Shown here: positions 1 through 5,803 of the stretch, one piece after another
Layout of the letters: the number at the start of each line of letters is the position of its first letter
Position numbering within the stretch: position 1 is the first letter of the stretch
From: JADKIH01 sp049363815
GTDB lineage: Bacteria; Bacteroidota; Bacteroidia; AKYH767-A; 2013-40CM-41-45
NCBI GenBank assembly: GCA_049363815.1
Contig: JBMQEM010000106.1
Span: 1 to 5,880 of the forward strand
DNA length: 5,880 nucleotides
Direction: 5' to 3'
Position numbers and translations under genes: made by a program
The notes under the pieces: generated by a model
What the model was told of the DNA's origin: nothing
Database searches by the model: none
The model's input: only the letters and a program-made list of their open reading frames with translations

Positions 1-2021
1 ACTTCTGTTATGATCTCCTCCGGATAGCCTTTCTTCCTGCAACTCTCAAAATAATTATCATGGATCTTTGCAAACTCTGCACGCGAACGGAATTTCCCCG
101 ACATACCACGACGAAGTACATCTGCTTCGGAAAGCGACAGCCCTGCGAAATGATGTGCAACCTTGATCACATCTTCCTGATACACCATGATGCCATACGT
201 TTCCTGCATCAATTCCTCCATGACAGGATGAATGTACGTTCGCTTTTCCGGATGATGTGTACGCACAATGTACTCGCGCATCATCCCCGACTTCGCAACA
301 CCCGGACGAATGATGGAACTTGCAGCAACCAATTGTATGTATGTATCTACTGCCAATTTTTTCAGCAACATGCGCATGGCCGGCGACTCAACATAAAAAC
401 ATCCCATACATCTTCCTGTGCGAATAAGCTCTTTCACACGCTTGTCTTCTTTGAATTCTTTTATGGCGTGAATGTCTATCGTCAACCCATAATTTTTTTT
501 GACTATGTCGACTGTATCTTTTATGTGACCTAGTCCGCGCTGACTGAGAATATCAAGTTTGTATAATCCGAGATCCTCCGCTTCGAGCATACTGAACTGC
601 GTTGTCGGATAGCCTTTCGGAGGCATGATGGTGGCAGTGTACCAACTCAACGGTCTTTCGGAGATCACAATTCCACATGCATGTACGGTGAGGTGATTGG
701 GCATGTCGTGCATCTGCATGGAAAAATAATTAATCGCCTTCGTGATCTTGTCGGGGGTATCGGGATGCCGTCTGTTCTCGACGATAGCATCGATCTCACC
801 TTTCGGCAAACCGAATACTTTTCCGAGTTCACGCACAACAGCGTTCGACTGATACGTTGAATACGCACCAAGCAAAGCAACATTTTCTTTTCCATGTCGA
901 CGGAAAATATAATCGGTCACATCATCGCGATCGGTCCAGGAGAAATCGATATCGAAGTCGGGCGGATTTGCGCGGAAAGGATTGATGAAGCGTTCGAAGT
1001 AGAGATCAAGTTCGACCGGATCGACATCGGTGATGCGCAGACAATAAGCGACGATGCTATTCGCACCACTGCCTCGCCCGACGTATGCATAATTTTTATG
1101 CTGGGCATAACGCACAATGTCCCAGTTCAGCAAAAAGTAGGGCGCGAAACCAAGTTCAGAGATCATCTTTAATTCCTTCTCTATTCGGTCGCGGATAACA
1201 TCATCCGGAATTCCATACCGGTACTCTGCACCTTTGTACGCTTCACGCCGAAGGATCTGCAAGTCGAGTGATTTGCTTCCGGAAAATGTCTGCTTGTTCT
1301 TGCTCTCATGAAAGTCGAAAGCAATGGAACACACATCAAGTATTCGCTGTGCATTTTCTAATAGTAGGGGAAAATCCTGAAAGCGTTTCAGCAACTCTGC
1401 AGGAGTGAACATGATCTCATCCTGTGCAGCGACATCATTGGCAGTAAGTTTAGAAAGCAGGGTGTTGTTTGCAATCGCCCGCAGCAGCGAATGCAACTGA
1501 AATCCTCCGCTGAGTTTATAAGTGACCGGACTCAATGCAACGAGTTTATGTTTCACATACTCCCATTCTGAAAATTTCAAACGGTTGAGTTGTGATGCAC
1601 GGATACCTACAAAACAATTTGGCTCTTTGCGAATGTATTCAGGTTTTACACTCATTGCGGAACTGAAAGGAATTACCCAGATCACATTCTGCAATGCAGG
1701 CGGCACAGGGGGAATGTCGGGAACTTCACTTGTACCTTTGCGCAAACAGTTAGTGAGAAACTCATTCAACTCACGAAAGCCTTCATTGTTTTTTGCCAGT
1801 CCGACATACAGTTGCTTCGCTCCTATCCTGAAATCAACTCCCACTGCTACTTCAATTTCATGCTGCGGTGCGAGACGAATGAAATCCATTACACCGGAAG
1901 TATTATTTATATCCGTGAGTGCAAGCTTAGTGATCCCGCATCGCTTTGCTTCATGGAAGAGTTGTTCGATACTGAGAGTGCCGAAGTTGAAGCTGAAGTG
2001 GGAGTGGGTGTTGAAATACAC
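1..2021 (-). CDS. dnaE: DNA polymerase III alpha subunit, second (translesion-type) DnaE, 3' end outside window
   Basis: C-family DNA polymerase catalytic subunit; 673 codons are visible and the reading frame is open to the window edge, so the C-terminal part (rest of the fingers, clamp-binding and OB regions) is missing. The N-terminus reads MYFNTHSHFS, a PHP domain with H6 and H8 but TDIN at 36-39 where metal-binding PHP domains usually have TDH. The polymerase core is intact: GRGSG at 315-319, PDFDIDF at 354-360 (D357 and D359 correspond to the E. coli catalytic pair D401/D403), and KLDIL with D490 as the third catalytic Asp. HACG near 447 and RRGMSGK close to the window edge are further family motifs. 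The start is GTG (2019-2021): an in-frame TAG lies upstream and there is no ATG between. Replicative Bacteroidota DnaE usually starts with an LHVHTQFSLLDG-like motif, so this is probably the accessory paralogue paired with DinB (inference). Its promoter region shares an element with dinB. Confidence 0.93.
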   Translation of the reverse strand, partial: MYFNTHSHFSFNFGTLSIEQLFHEAKRCGITKLALTDINNTSGVMDFIRLAPQHEIEVAVGVDFRIGAKQLYVGLAKNNEGFRELNEFLTNCLRKGTSEVPDIPPVPPALQNVIWVIPFSSAMSVKPEYIRKEPNCFVGIRASQLNRLKFSEWEYVKHKLVALSPVTYKLSGGFQLHSLLRAIANNTLLSKLTANDVAAQDEIMFTPAELLKRFQDFPLLLENAQRILDVCSIAFDFHESKNKQTFSGSKSLDLQILRREAYKGAEYRYGIPDDVIRDRIEKELKMISELGFAPYFLLNWDIVRYAQHKNYAYVGRGSGANSIVAYCLRITDVDPVELDLYFERFINPFRANPPDFDIDFSWTDRDDVTDYIFRRHGKENVALLGAYSTYQSNAVVRELGKVFGLPKGEIDAIVENRRHPDTPDKITKAINYFSMQMHDMPNHLTVHACGIVISERPLSWYTATIMPPKGYPTTQFSMLEAEDLGLYKLDILSQRGLGHIKDTVDIVKKNYGLTIDIHAIKEFKEDKRVKELIRTGRCMGCFYVESPAMRMLLKKLAVDTYIQLVAASSIIRPGVAKSGMMREYIVRTHHPEKRTYIHPVMEELMQETYGIMVYQEDVIKVAHHFAGLSLSEADVLRRGMSGKFRSRAEFAKIHDNYFESCRKKGYPEEIITE

Positions 2022-2063
2022 GGCAATGCAGTGAGGAATGTGTGCAAAATGCTAGGTAGCAAT

Positions 2064-2113
2064 ACAATCATTTTGGTTGATTATAATGTAGTCATATTTA
2101 ACAAGGCATCCAA
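2064..2113 (-). promoter_or_regulatory. Putative dnaE promoter with palindromic operator
   Basis: Read on the minus strand, TTG (2111-2113) is followed by a 20-bp spacer and TACATTAT (2083-2090), a partial match to the Bacteroidota -7 box TAnnTTTG. The box lies inside an imperfect 15-bp palindrome (plus strand GATTATAATGTAGTC, 2079-2093). The block 2064-2093 matches 25 of 30 positions in front of dinB (5754-5783), and both candidate promoters have the same 20-bp spacer. Transcription would start near 2077, leaving a leader of about 55 nt. A 5-bp inverted repeat, TGCTA-GG-TAGCA (2050-2061), lies in that leader. The box assignment is inferred; the shared sequence is directly visible. Confidence 0.6.
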
Positions 2114-2201
2114 GAAAAAAAAAGTTTGAATATGGAACTGATTGATTTTTCAGCAAATACTTTTTTAGGAGACTTTATAGATAAGTTGGAGTAAAAAATA
2201 A

Positions 2202-2295
2202 AACACTAAGTGCACTAATCCCGATAGCTATCGCGGACACAAAAGTACACGGACCAATTCCGTGATCCTATTGTGAGCTTAGTGCACTTAGTGTT
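2202..2295. repeat. MITE/REP-like element with 17-bp terminal inverted repeats
   Basis: Perfect 17-bp inverted repeats bound a 94-bp unit: AACACTAAGTGCACTAA at 2202-2218 and its reverse complement at 2279-2295. Inside are a perfect 12-bp palindrome, CGATAGCTATCG (2222-2233), and a hairpin, CACGGA-ccaat-TCCGTG (2248-2264). Each terminal repeat itself contains the palindrome AGTGCACT. A-rich runs flank both ends, so no clear target-site duplication can be read. No coding capacity is visible. It could be a non-autonomous mobile repeat, a REP-like sequence or a structured terminator; the terminal repeats favour a dispersed repeat, but only one copy is in the window. Confidence 0.65.
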
Positions 2296-2342
2296 AAAAA
2301 AAAATATCATTTCATTTTTCCCGTAACAACAAAGTCAAATTG

Positions 2343-2378
2343 AAAAAAAAGGGAGACAGGTCAAAACCCATCTCCCTT
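2343..2378 (-). terminator. Rho-independent terminator of the outer-membrane protein gene
   Basis: On the minus strand, 2378-2349 folds into a stem of about 13 bp (outer arm AAGGGAGA pairing with TCTCCCTT, then two G-U wobbles and two more G-C pairs) with a 4-nt loop, followed directly by six T residues (2348-2343). It begins 19 nt after the stop codon of the beta-barrel gene. It should insulate that gene from dnaE downstream, which supports dnaE having its own promoter. Confidence 0.88.
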
Positions 2379-2397
2379 CCATGAAAACAACGAATTT

Positions 2398-2973
2398 TTA
2401 TTCTCCACCAAATGCATAATGCAACCCAACTGTGATCACAGCATTTTTCACATCGGCTTCGTCGCCGGCTGTGTCGTCAATAGAAGTTAATCCCATTGTG
2501 TAGCGTACTCCTGCTCCAAAACCGCTGTCGAGTTTGAAACCCAATCCGATGCCGGCACCGATATCGGTCGATTTGTATAAATCATCAGTTTCGATAGAAA
2601 TTCCTCCACCTTCAACAGATGATGACATTAATATCCCAAGTTGAGGTCCTATTTCAGCATAAAACCCAGAGGCATTGAATTGAAGCAGAATAGGGATATT
2701 GATATAATCCAATTTGGCAGTGATTTCTGTGCCTAATAGATTATATTTTGCGCCTTGCCCGGAGTAAAGAACTTCAGGTTGGAGGCTTAGCATTTCGGAA
2801 AAAGCAAAATTGGCAAACAATCCTGCATTGACAGAGGTGCGCATTTTTGCGTCTTCAACGTCACTACCTTCAAATGTTGCGAAATTGGCTCCGGCCTTAA
2901 CGCCAATTTTTGTCTGAGCTTGCATTGTATTGATTGTCATTACAGACAAAACAATCATGAATAATTTTTTCAT
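2398..2973 (-). CDS. Porin-family outer-membrane beta-barrel protein
   Basis: 191 residues with a Sec signal peptide: MKK start, hydrophobic stretch LFMIVLSVMTI, and likely cleavage around residues 19-20 (MQAQ|TKIG). The mature part resembles the small Bacteroidota outer-membrane beta-barrel family (OMP_b-brl_2 type). It opens with IGVKAGANFATF, alternates aromatic and hydrophobic strands (LQPEVLYSGQG, YINIPILLQF, GFYAEIGPQLGIL, GIGLGFKL, GAGVRYTMGL) and ends in a short strand, GLHYAF, as expected of an outer-membrane barrel. The predicted place is the outer membrane; the ligand or function is unknown. It is monocistronic: its own terminator follows and the next gene upstream is divergent. 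No consensus TAnnTTTG promoter was found upstream, but a perfect palindrome lies about 30 nt before the start. Its DNA looks more AT-rich than the flanking polymerase genes, and nothing links it to DNA repair. Confidence 0.9.
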   Translation of the reverse strand: MKKLFMIVLSVMTINTMQAQTKIGVKAGANFATFEGSDVEDAKMRTSVNAGLFANFAFSEMLSLQPEVLYSGQGAKYNLLGTEITAKLDYINIPILLQFNASGFYAEIGPQLGILMSSSVEGGGISIETDDLYKSTDIGAGIGLGFKLDSGFGAGVRYTMGLTSIDDTAGDEADVKNAVITVGLHYAFGGE

Positions 2974-3002
2974 AGTGGATGTTTTTTAAATTTTCAGTCC
3001 AT

Positions 3003-3016
3003 GGATCAATTGATCC
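3003..3016. promoter_or_regulatory. 14-bp perfect palindrome upstream of the beta-barrel gene
   Basis: GGATCAATTGATCC is a perfect palindrome centred about 36 nt upstream of the minus-strand start codon at 2973. Its position fits an operator or a leader site for the beta-barrel gene. It shows no resemblance to the GATT-N7-AATC sites near dinB and dnaE, so a different regulator would be needed. A role is inferred from position and symmetry only. Confidence 0.35.
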
Positions 3017-3237
3017 GATTAAGAATTTTAAATGAGTATTAAAAGTTCGTGCCTGCATTAAAATTCAGGGAATAATAAAAACCACTCTTAATACGGATAC
3101 TGACAGAATAAAAAATCCAGATTTAAAAGCTGATCAATTTCATTTTTTACTGACTAAAAACTGAAAAATACACGGTAATTCATCATTGATTCGGCATCAT
3201 TCAGGATAATTTGCAAAGTCAGATTAAATTTTGAATA

Positions 3238-3271
3238 TTGCTATTACAAATACAAACAGGATTTATTTTTG
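3238..3271 (+). promoter_or_regulatory. Candidate Bacteroidota-type promoter for the repeat protein gene
   Basis: TATTTTTG at 3264-3271 is an exact match to the -7 consensus TAnnTTTG. The nearest TTG that could serve as the -33 box is at 3238-3240, giving a 23-bp spacer, somewhat longer than usual. Initiation would fall near 3277 and leave a leader of about 35-45 nt. The surrounding DNA is very AT-rich, so a chance match is possible. Confidence 0.45.
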
Positions 3272-3310
3272 ACATATTAAATTAATATTGAAACTAACCA
3301 CATCAATTAT

Positions 3311-4414
3311 ATGATAAATATGAAAACAATTCAAAACAAAAAAGGGACAAAGAACATTTTCGGGATCTTAGTCCTATTTCTATTGATCACGTTTTCTTCA
3401 ATAGCAGAAGAAACTCTTACAAATCAAAACATCATTTCTCTGACGACAGCAAAAGTTTCGAAAGACATTATTATTCAGAAAGTCAAGTCAAACCCAAATC
3501 AGTTTGATATGAGTTCTTCTGCTTTGATCACCCTGAAATCGTCTAAAGTTTCCGATATGGTGGTAGAGGAAATGTTGCTTGCTGCAAATAACCTTCCTCT
3601 GGTAACAAATAAAGATGTAATTGACATGCATCAGGGAGGTGTATCGCGTGATATAATCATCAAAAAGATCCAATTTTCAAAATGCGATTTCAATACAAAT
3701 ACGGATGCAATGATTGAATTGAAAAATGCAAAAGTTCCGGAGACAGTTCAAAAAGCAATGTTAACTCCGGGTTCTTCCGCATCAATAAAAAGTCAGAATT
3801 TAATTTCAGGTGATCTTCCACCGCATCCGGTAGATCTTCCAACTCCGGCACTTTCTAAATTTTCAGAGAATGGAATTTATTATGAAGAATACAATCCTGC
3901 TACCGGTTATATACAGCTTGAGCCAACTACTACTAATCAAGCAAAAGGTGGCGGGTTCGGCGAAAGTGTATTAAATAGCAGAACACATGGAATAACAGGA
4001 AAAAGCGAAAAAGTAGGTTTATCAAATACAAGTGCTAATATGATCATCAAAGACCCTCGTCCTGTTTTCTATTTTATTTTTAGCGGCGACAGAAAGAATA
4101 TGAATACCGTTGCCGAAAGTATGTTTGAAGGTGTTGCAAGTCCGAATGATTTCGTTCTTGTGAAAGCAAGAGTTACTACTAAAGGACGCGAGATCACTGT
4201 CGGCAGACATACCCGTTTTAAAAGCGAATCAGGTTTCACTGAGGGTACTATTCAGTTCCGTTTCAAAAAAATCAGCAATGAAATGTATAAAGTCTATTTC
4301 GATGCCGATGTTCCTGCAGGTGAATATGGATTCTATTATAACAAAGGCAGCGAACAAAATTCTTCTTTGAAGATCTATGATTTTTCGTTGCAGAATAGTT
4401 TGAAAGGGAAATAG
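3311..4414 (+). CDS. Exported protein of unknown function with tandem 54-residue repeats
   Basis: 367 residues (start at 3311, or at Met4, 3320, which gives the more usual MKTIQNKK leader). Basic residues precede a hydrophobic core, IFGILVLFLLITFSS, with likely cleavage near A32|EE, so the protein is exported. Two helical-looking repeats follow with no gap between matching positions (offset 62): residues 36-89 and 98-151. Both follow the pattern [LV]TNxx[IV]xxxxxxVSxDIIIxK[IV]xxxxxxFxxxxxAxIxLKxxKVxxxVxxxML. A Pro-rich linker (about 165-180) leads to a C-terminal region (about 186-360) rich in beta-type sequence, with KDPRPVFYFIF, ASPNDFVLVK and PAGEYGFYY. I have seen similar repeat and C-terminal motifs in Bacteroidota hypothetical proteins, but I cannot assign a function. 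It is convergent with dinB (33-bp gap) and antisense to both polymerase genes, so it is not in their operon. Confidence 0.88.
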   Translation: MINMKTIQNKKGTKNIFGILVLFLLITFSSIAEETLTNQNIISLTTAKVSKDIIIQKVKSNPNQFDMSSSALITLKSSKVSDMVVEEMLLAANNLPLVTNKDVIDMHQGGVSRDIIIKKIQFSKCDFNTNTDAMIELKNAKVPETVQKAMLTPGSSASIKSQNLISGDLPPHPVDLPTPALSKFSENGIYYEEYNPATGYIQLEPTTTNQAKGGGFGESVLNSRTHGITGKSEKVGLSNTSANMIIKDPRPVFYFIFSGDRKNMNTVAESMFEGVASPNDFVLVKARVTTKGREITVGRHTRFKSESGFTEGTIQFRFKKISNEMYKVYFDADVPAGEYGFYYNKGSEQNSSLKIYDFSLQNSLKGK

Positions 4415-4425
4415 TCAATCAGTTC

Positions 4426-4446
4426 AACCAGGACAGAGTCCTGGTT
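4426..4446. terminator. Hairpin between convergent genes, possible bidirectional terminator
   Basis: AACCAGGAC-AGA-GTCCTGGTT forms a perfect 9-bp stem with a 3-nt loop. It lies 11 nt after the stop of the plus-strand gene and one base after the dinB stop codon, in the 33-bp gap between convergent genes. Neither strand has a T-run after the stem, so it is not a canonical intrinsic terminator. It may block 3' exonucleases or separate the convergent transcripts. Confidence 0.5.
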
Positions 4447-4447
4447 G

Positions 4448-5632
4448 TCACGTCGTCATCCCGTTGAAAGGATTGAAACGCCGGCGCTCGTACTCTGTAC
4501 CCACTGCACGCTGAATTGAACTATCGCCAAAACGTTTGCGGAGTTTGTCCATGGCCTGGTAAAGTTTGATCATCTCTTCGCTGTCTTCAAAAAGATTGAT
4601 CTGTTGTCCGCCGCCAACCAGATGACTGAAGCGAACTCCAATGAGACGGATGAGCATGCGACGTTGATAAAGTTTGTCGAACAATTCTTTTGCGCGATCG
4701 ATGAGTGTCTGATCGTTGGAAGTATATGGTATACGTGACTGCGTTGTGTGTGTATCGAAATTGGAATATCGGATCTTTATTGTCACGCATGCAGTGAGCT
4801 TGTCTTCGGAACGTAATTGAAACGCAAGTTTTTCTGTCATAGCCACGATGAGTGATTTCAGATAACTCACATCTATTGTATCCTGATCGAATGTCTCTTC
4901 GGTAGATAGTGATTTGCGTTCATTGTAGGGCTCAACGGGTGTGGTGTCGATGCCATTCGCTTTGCGCCAGATGGCAATGCCGTTTTCGCCGAGTACATTT
5001 TCCATTAACTCTACAGGCATCTTCTGCACGGTCTCAATCTTTTCTACTCCCATGGTGCGCAATAAATTTGCAGTCTTCTCTCCTACCATTGGAATTTTCC
5101 GCACAGGTAAAGGCGCAAGAAAAGTTTTTTCATTTCCGAAATCTATCTTCTGCTGACCGTTAGGTTTCGCTTCGCCTGTGGCTACTTTGGAAACGGTTTT
5201 GTTTTCCGACATTCCGAAAGAAATTGGCAAGCCGGTTTCTTTCGTGATCCTGTGCCGTAATTCCGTTGCCCATTTATAGCATCCGAAAAAACGGTCCATG
5301 CCACTTAAGTCGATATAGAACTCGTCGATGGATGATTTTTCATAAACAGGAACATTCTCTTTAATTATGTCTGTGACGATCTCGGAAAAATGGCTGTACC
5401 GTTCATAATCGCCGCGGACGATAATGGCATCGGGACAAAGCCGGCGGGCGAGTTTCATGGGCATGGCCGAATGAACACCGTAAGCCCGGGCCTCGTAACT
5501 GCAGGAAGCCACAACCCCTCGATCGCTGGTACCACCGATCAGGACAGGTTTCCCTTTCAGTTTGGGGTGGTCGAGGCAGGAAACGGAAACGAAAAACGAA
5601 TCCAGATCCATATGTACTATTGAACGATGCAT
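4448..5632 (-). CDS. dinB: DNA polymerase IV, Y-family translesion polymerase
   Basis: 394 residues, full length for DinB. Palm: HMDLDSFF at 7-14 with metal-binding D9 and steric-gate F14 (E. coli D8 and F13), and SIDEFYIDLSG from 101 with catalytic D103 and E104. All acidic residues are present, so this is an active Pol IV and not a catalytically dead ImuB-type protein. A helix-hairpin-helix (about 176-200, VRKIPMVGEKTANLLRTMGV) and a little-finger domain (about 245-340, ending IRLIGVRFSHL) follow. QINLF at 344-348 fits the beta-clamp binding consensus and is followed by a 46-residue tail with a basic helix (MDKLRKRF). The start MHRSIVHMD aligns with family N-termini. The protein copies damaged DNA at low fidelity. 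The gene is convergent with its downstream neighbour and has a long leader with an inverted repeat. Its control element is shared with dnaE. Confidence 0.96.
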   Translation of the reverse strand: MHRSIVHMDLDSFFVSVSCLDHPKLKGKPVLIGGTSDRGVVASCSYEARAYGVHSAMPMKLARRLCPDAIIVRGDYERYSHFSEIVTDIIKENVPVYEKSSIDEFYIDLSGMDRFFGCYKWATELRHRITKETGLPISFGMSENKTVSKVATGEAKPNGQQKIDFGNEKTFLAPLPVRKIPMVGEKTANLLRTMGVEKIETVQKMPVELMENVLGENGIAIWRKANGIDTTPVEPYNERKSLSTEETFDQDTIDVSYLKSLIVAMTEKLAFQLRSEDKLTACVTIKIRYSNFDTHTTQSRIPYTSNDQTLIDRAKELFDKLYQRRMLIRLIGVRFSHLVGGGQQINLFEDSEEMIKLYQAMDKLRKRFGDSSIQRAVGTEYERRRFNPFNGMTT

Positions 5633-5655
5633 TGGGGCGGGGAAAATTGGTAGCT

Positions 5656-5696
5656 CCGGTGTGGTTCAAGGAATTCGACAACCAAAACCACACCGG
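5656..5696 (-). promoter_or_regulatory. Inverted repeat in the dinB leader
   Basis: Perfect 11-bp arms, CCGGTGTGGTT (5656-5666) and AACCACACCGG (5686-5696), enclose a 19-nt loop containing GAATTC. The structure ends 23 nt before the dinB start codon, so in the mRNA it would form a GC-rich hairpin just upstream of the initiation region. If transcription starts at the promoter overlapping the palindrome, it lies within a leader of about 135 nt. No T-run follows it, so it is not an obvious terminator. A binding site or translational control structure is possible. Confidence 0.5.
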
Positions 5697-5744
5697 CTAA
5701 AGCATTTCTGCAAAGCAACCAAGTCATTAAACAAACCGGCAAAA

Positions 5745-5759
5745 GATTGTCAAACAATC
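5745..5759. promoter_or_regulatory. Second 15-bp palindrome in the dinB control region
   Basis: GATTGT-caa-ACAATC is a perfect 6-bp inverted repeat. It has the same GATT-N7-AATC outline as the neighbouring palindrome at 5769-5783, with centres 24 bp apart. Its right half, ACAATC, is conserved at the corresponding place upstream of dnaE (2064-2069), but the left half is not. It may be a second binding site for the same regulator. Confidence 0.4.
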
Positions 5760-5803
5760 ATCTTGCATGATTACAATGTAATCTATATATTTGCAATGTG
5801 CAA
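5754..5803 (-). promoter_or_regulatory. Putative dinB promoter with palindromic operator
   Basis: On the minus strand, TTG (5801-5803), a 20-bp spacer and TACATTGT (5773-5780) give the same arrangement as upstream of dnaE. The -7 box lies within the perfect 15-bp palindrome GATTACAATGTAATC (5769-5783). The block 5754-5783 matches the dnaE upstream block at 25 of 30 positions, including an exact ACAATCAT at its far end. A repressor bound here would cover both this promoter and the divergent one. Which regulator binds is not visible. Confidence 0.6.
5763..5793 (+). promoter_or_regulatory. Divergent promoter for the plus-strand gene at 5796
   Basis: TTG at 5763-5765, a 20-bp spacer and TATATTTG at 5786-5793 exactly match the Bacteroidota consensus TTG-N19-21-TAnnTTTG. 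The palindrome at 5769-5783 sits between the two boxes, a classic repressor position. If the start codon at 5796 is right, transcription would begin within or just after it, so either the mRNA is nearly leaderless or the true start codon lies further downstream. Confidence 0.55.

Larger units (their letters stand above)
2022..2397. other. Non-coding region between dnaE and the beta-barrel gene
   Basis: The 376 bases hold, from the dnaE side, the dnaE promoter/operator region (2064-2113), the inverted-repeat element (2202-2295) and the terminator of the beta-barrel gene (2343-2378). Between them are A-rich tracts. A 20-codon plus-strand frame at 2132-2194 is too short and unsupported to be called. 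No tRNA or other RNA gene was seen. Confidence 0.6.
2974..3310. other. AT-rich divergent intergenic region
   Basis: The 337 bases separate the divergent beta-barrel gene (minus) and the repeat protein gene (plus). Apart from the palindrome at 3003-3016 and a candidate plus-strand promoter at 3238-3271, I see no coding signal, RNA gene or mobile element. A 9-bp AT-rich inverted repeat (GAATTTTAA at 3023-3031 with TTAAAATTC at 3058-3066, 26-nt loop) is likely compositional. Confidence 0.6.

Noticed and set aside
1..2021. Possible frameshift or pseudogene in dnaE, since no complete long frame closes in the window
   Set aside because: Checked at several places from 2021 to the window edge, the frame stays the same and keeps family motifs; it is simply cut by the boundary.
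2066..2082. AATCA...TGATT inverted repeat beside the dnaE operator
   Set aside because: Only 5-bp arms, and it overlaps the better supported conserved block; not listed as a separate site.
60..2129. Plus-strand open frames at 60-533, 894-1172, 1522-2034 and 1812-2129, and minus frames at 665-895 and 917-1117
   Set aside because: They overlap the continuous dnaE frame, whose catalytic motifs are intact, and their translations look non-protein-like (rich in Cys, His, Arg or Ser).
2132..2194. 20-codon plus-strand frame MELIDFSANTFLGDFIDKLE
   Set aside because: Very short, with no consensus promoter or ribosome-binding signal and no recognisable relative; chance frames of this size are common in AT-rich DNA.
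2202..2295. CRISPR-like repeat unit
   Set aside because: There are only two inverted copies, with no direct repeats, spacers or cas genes.
3023..3066. 9-bp inverted repeat GAATTTTAA / TTAAAATTC
   Set aside because: All but two pairs are A-T and the loop is 26 nt in very AT-rich DNA, so chance is the simplest explanation.
3488..4210. Minus-strand open frames at 3488-3673 and 4022-4210
   Set aside because: They are antisense to the exported repeat protein, which has a clear signal peptide and internal repeats.
4587..5693. Other frames within dinB (4587-4790, 4909-5163, 4941-5156, 5390-5623, 5403-5693)
   Set aside because: They lie over the intact dinB frame and have no family features; the frame ending at 5693 also spans the leader hairpin.
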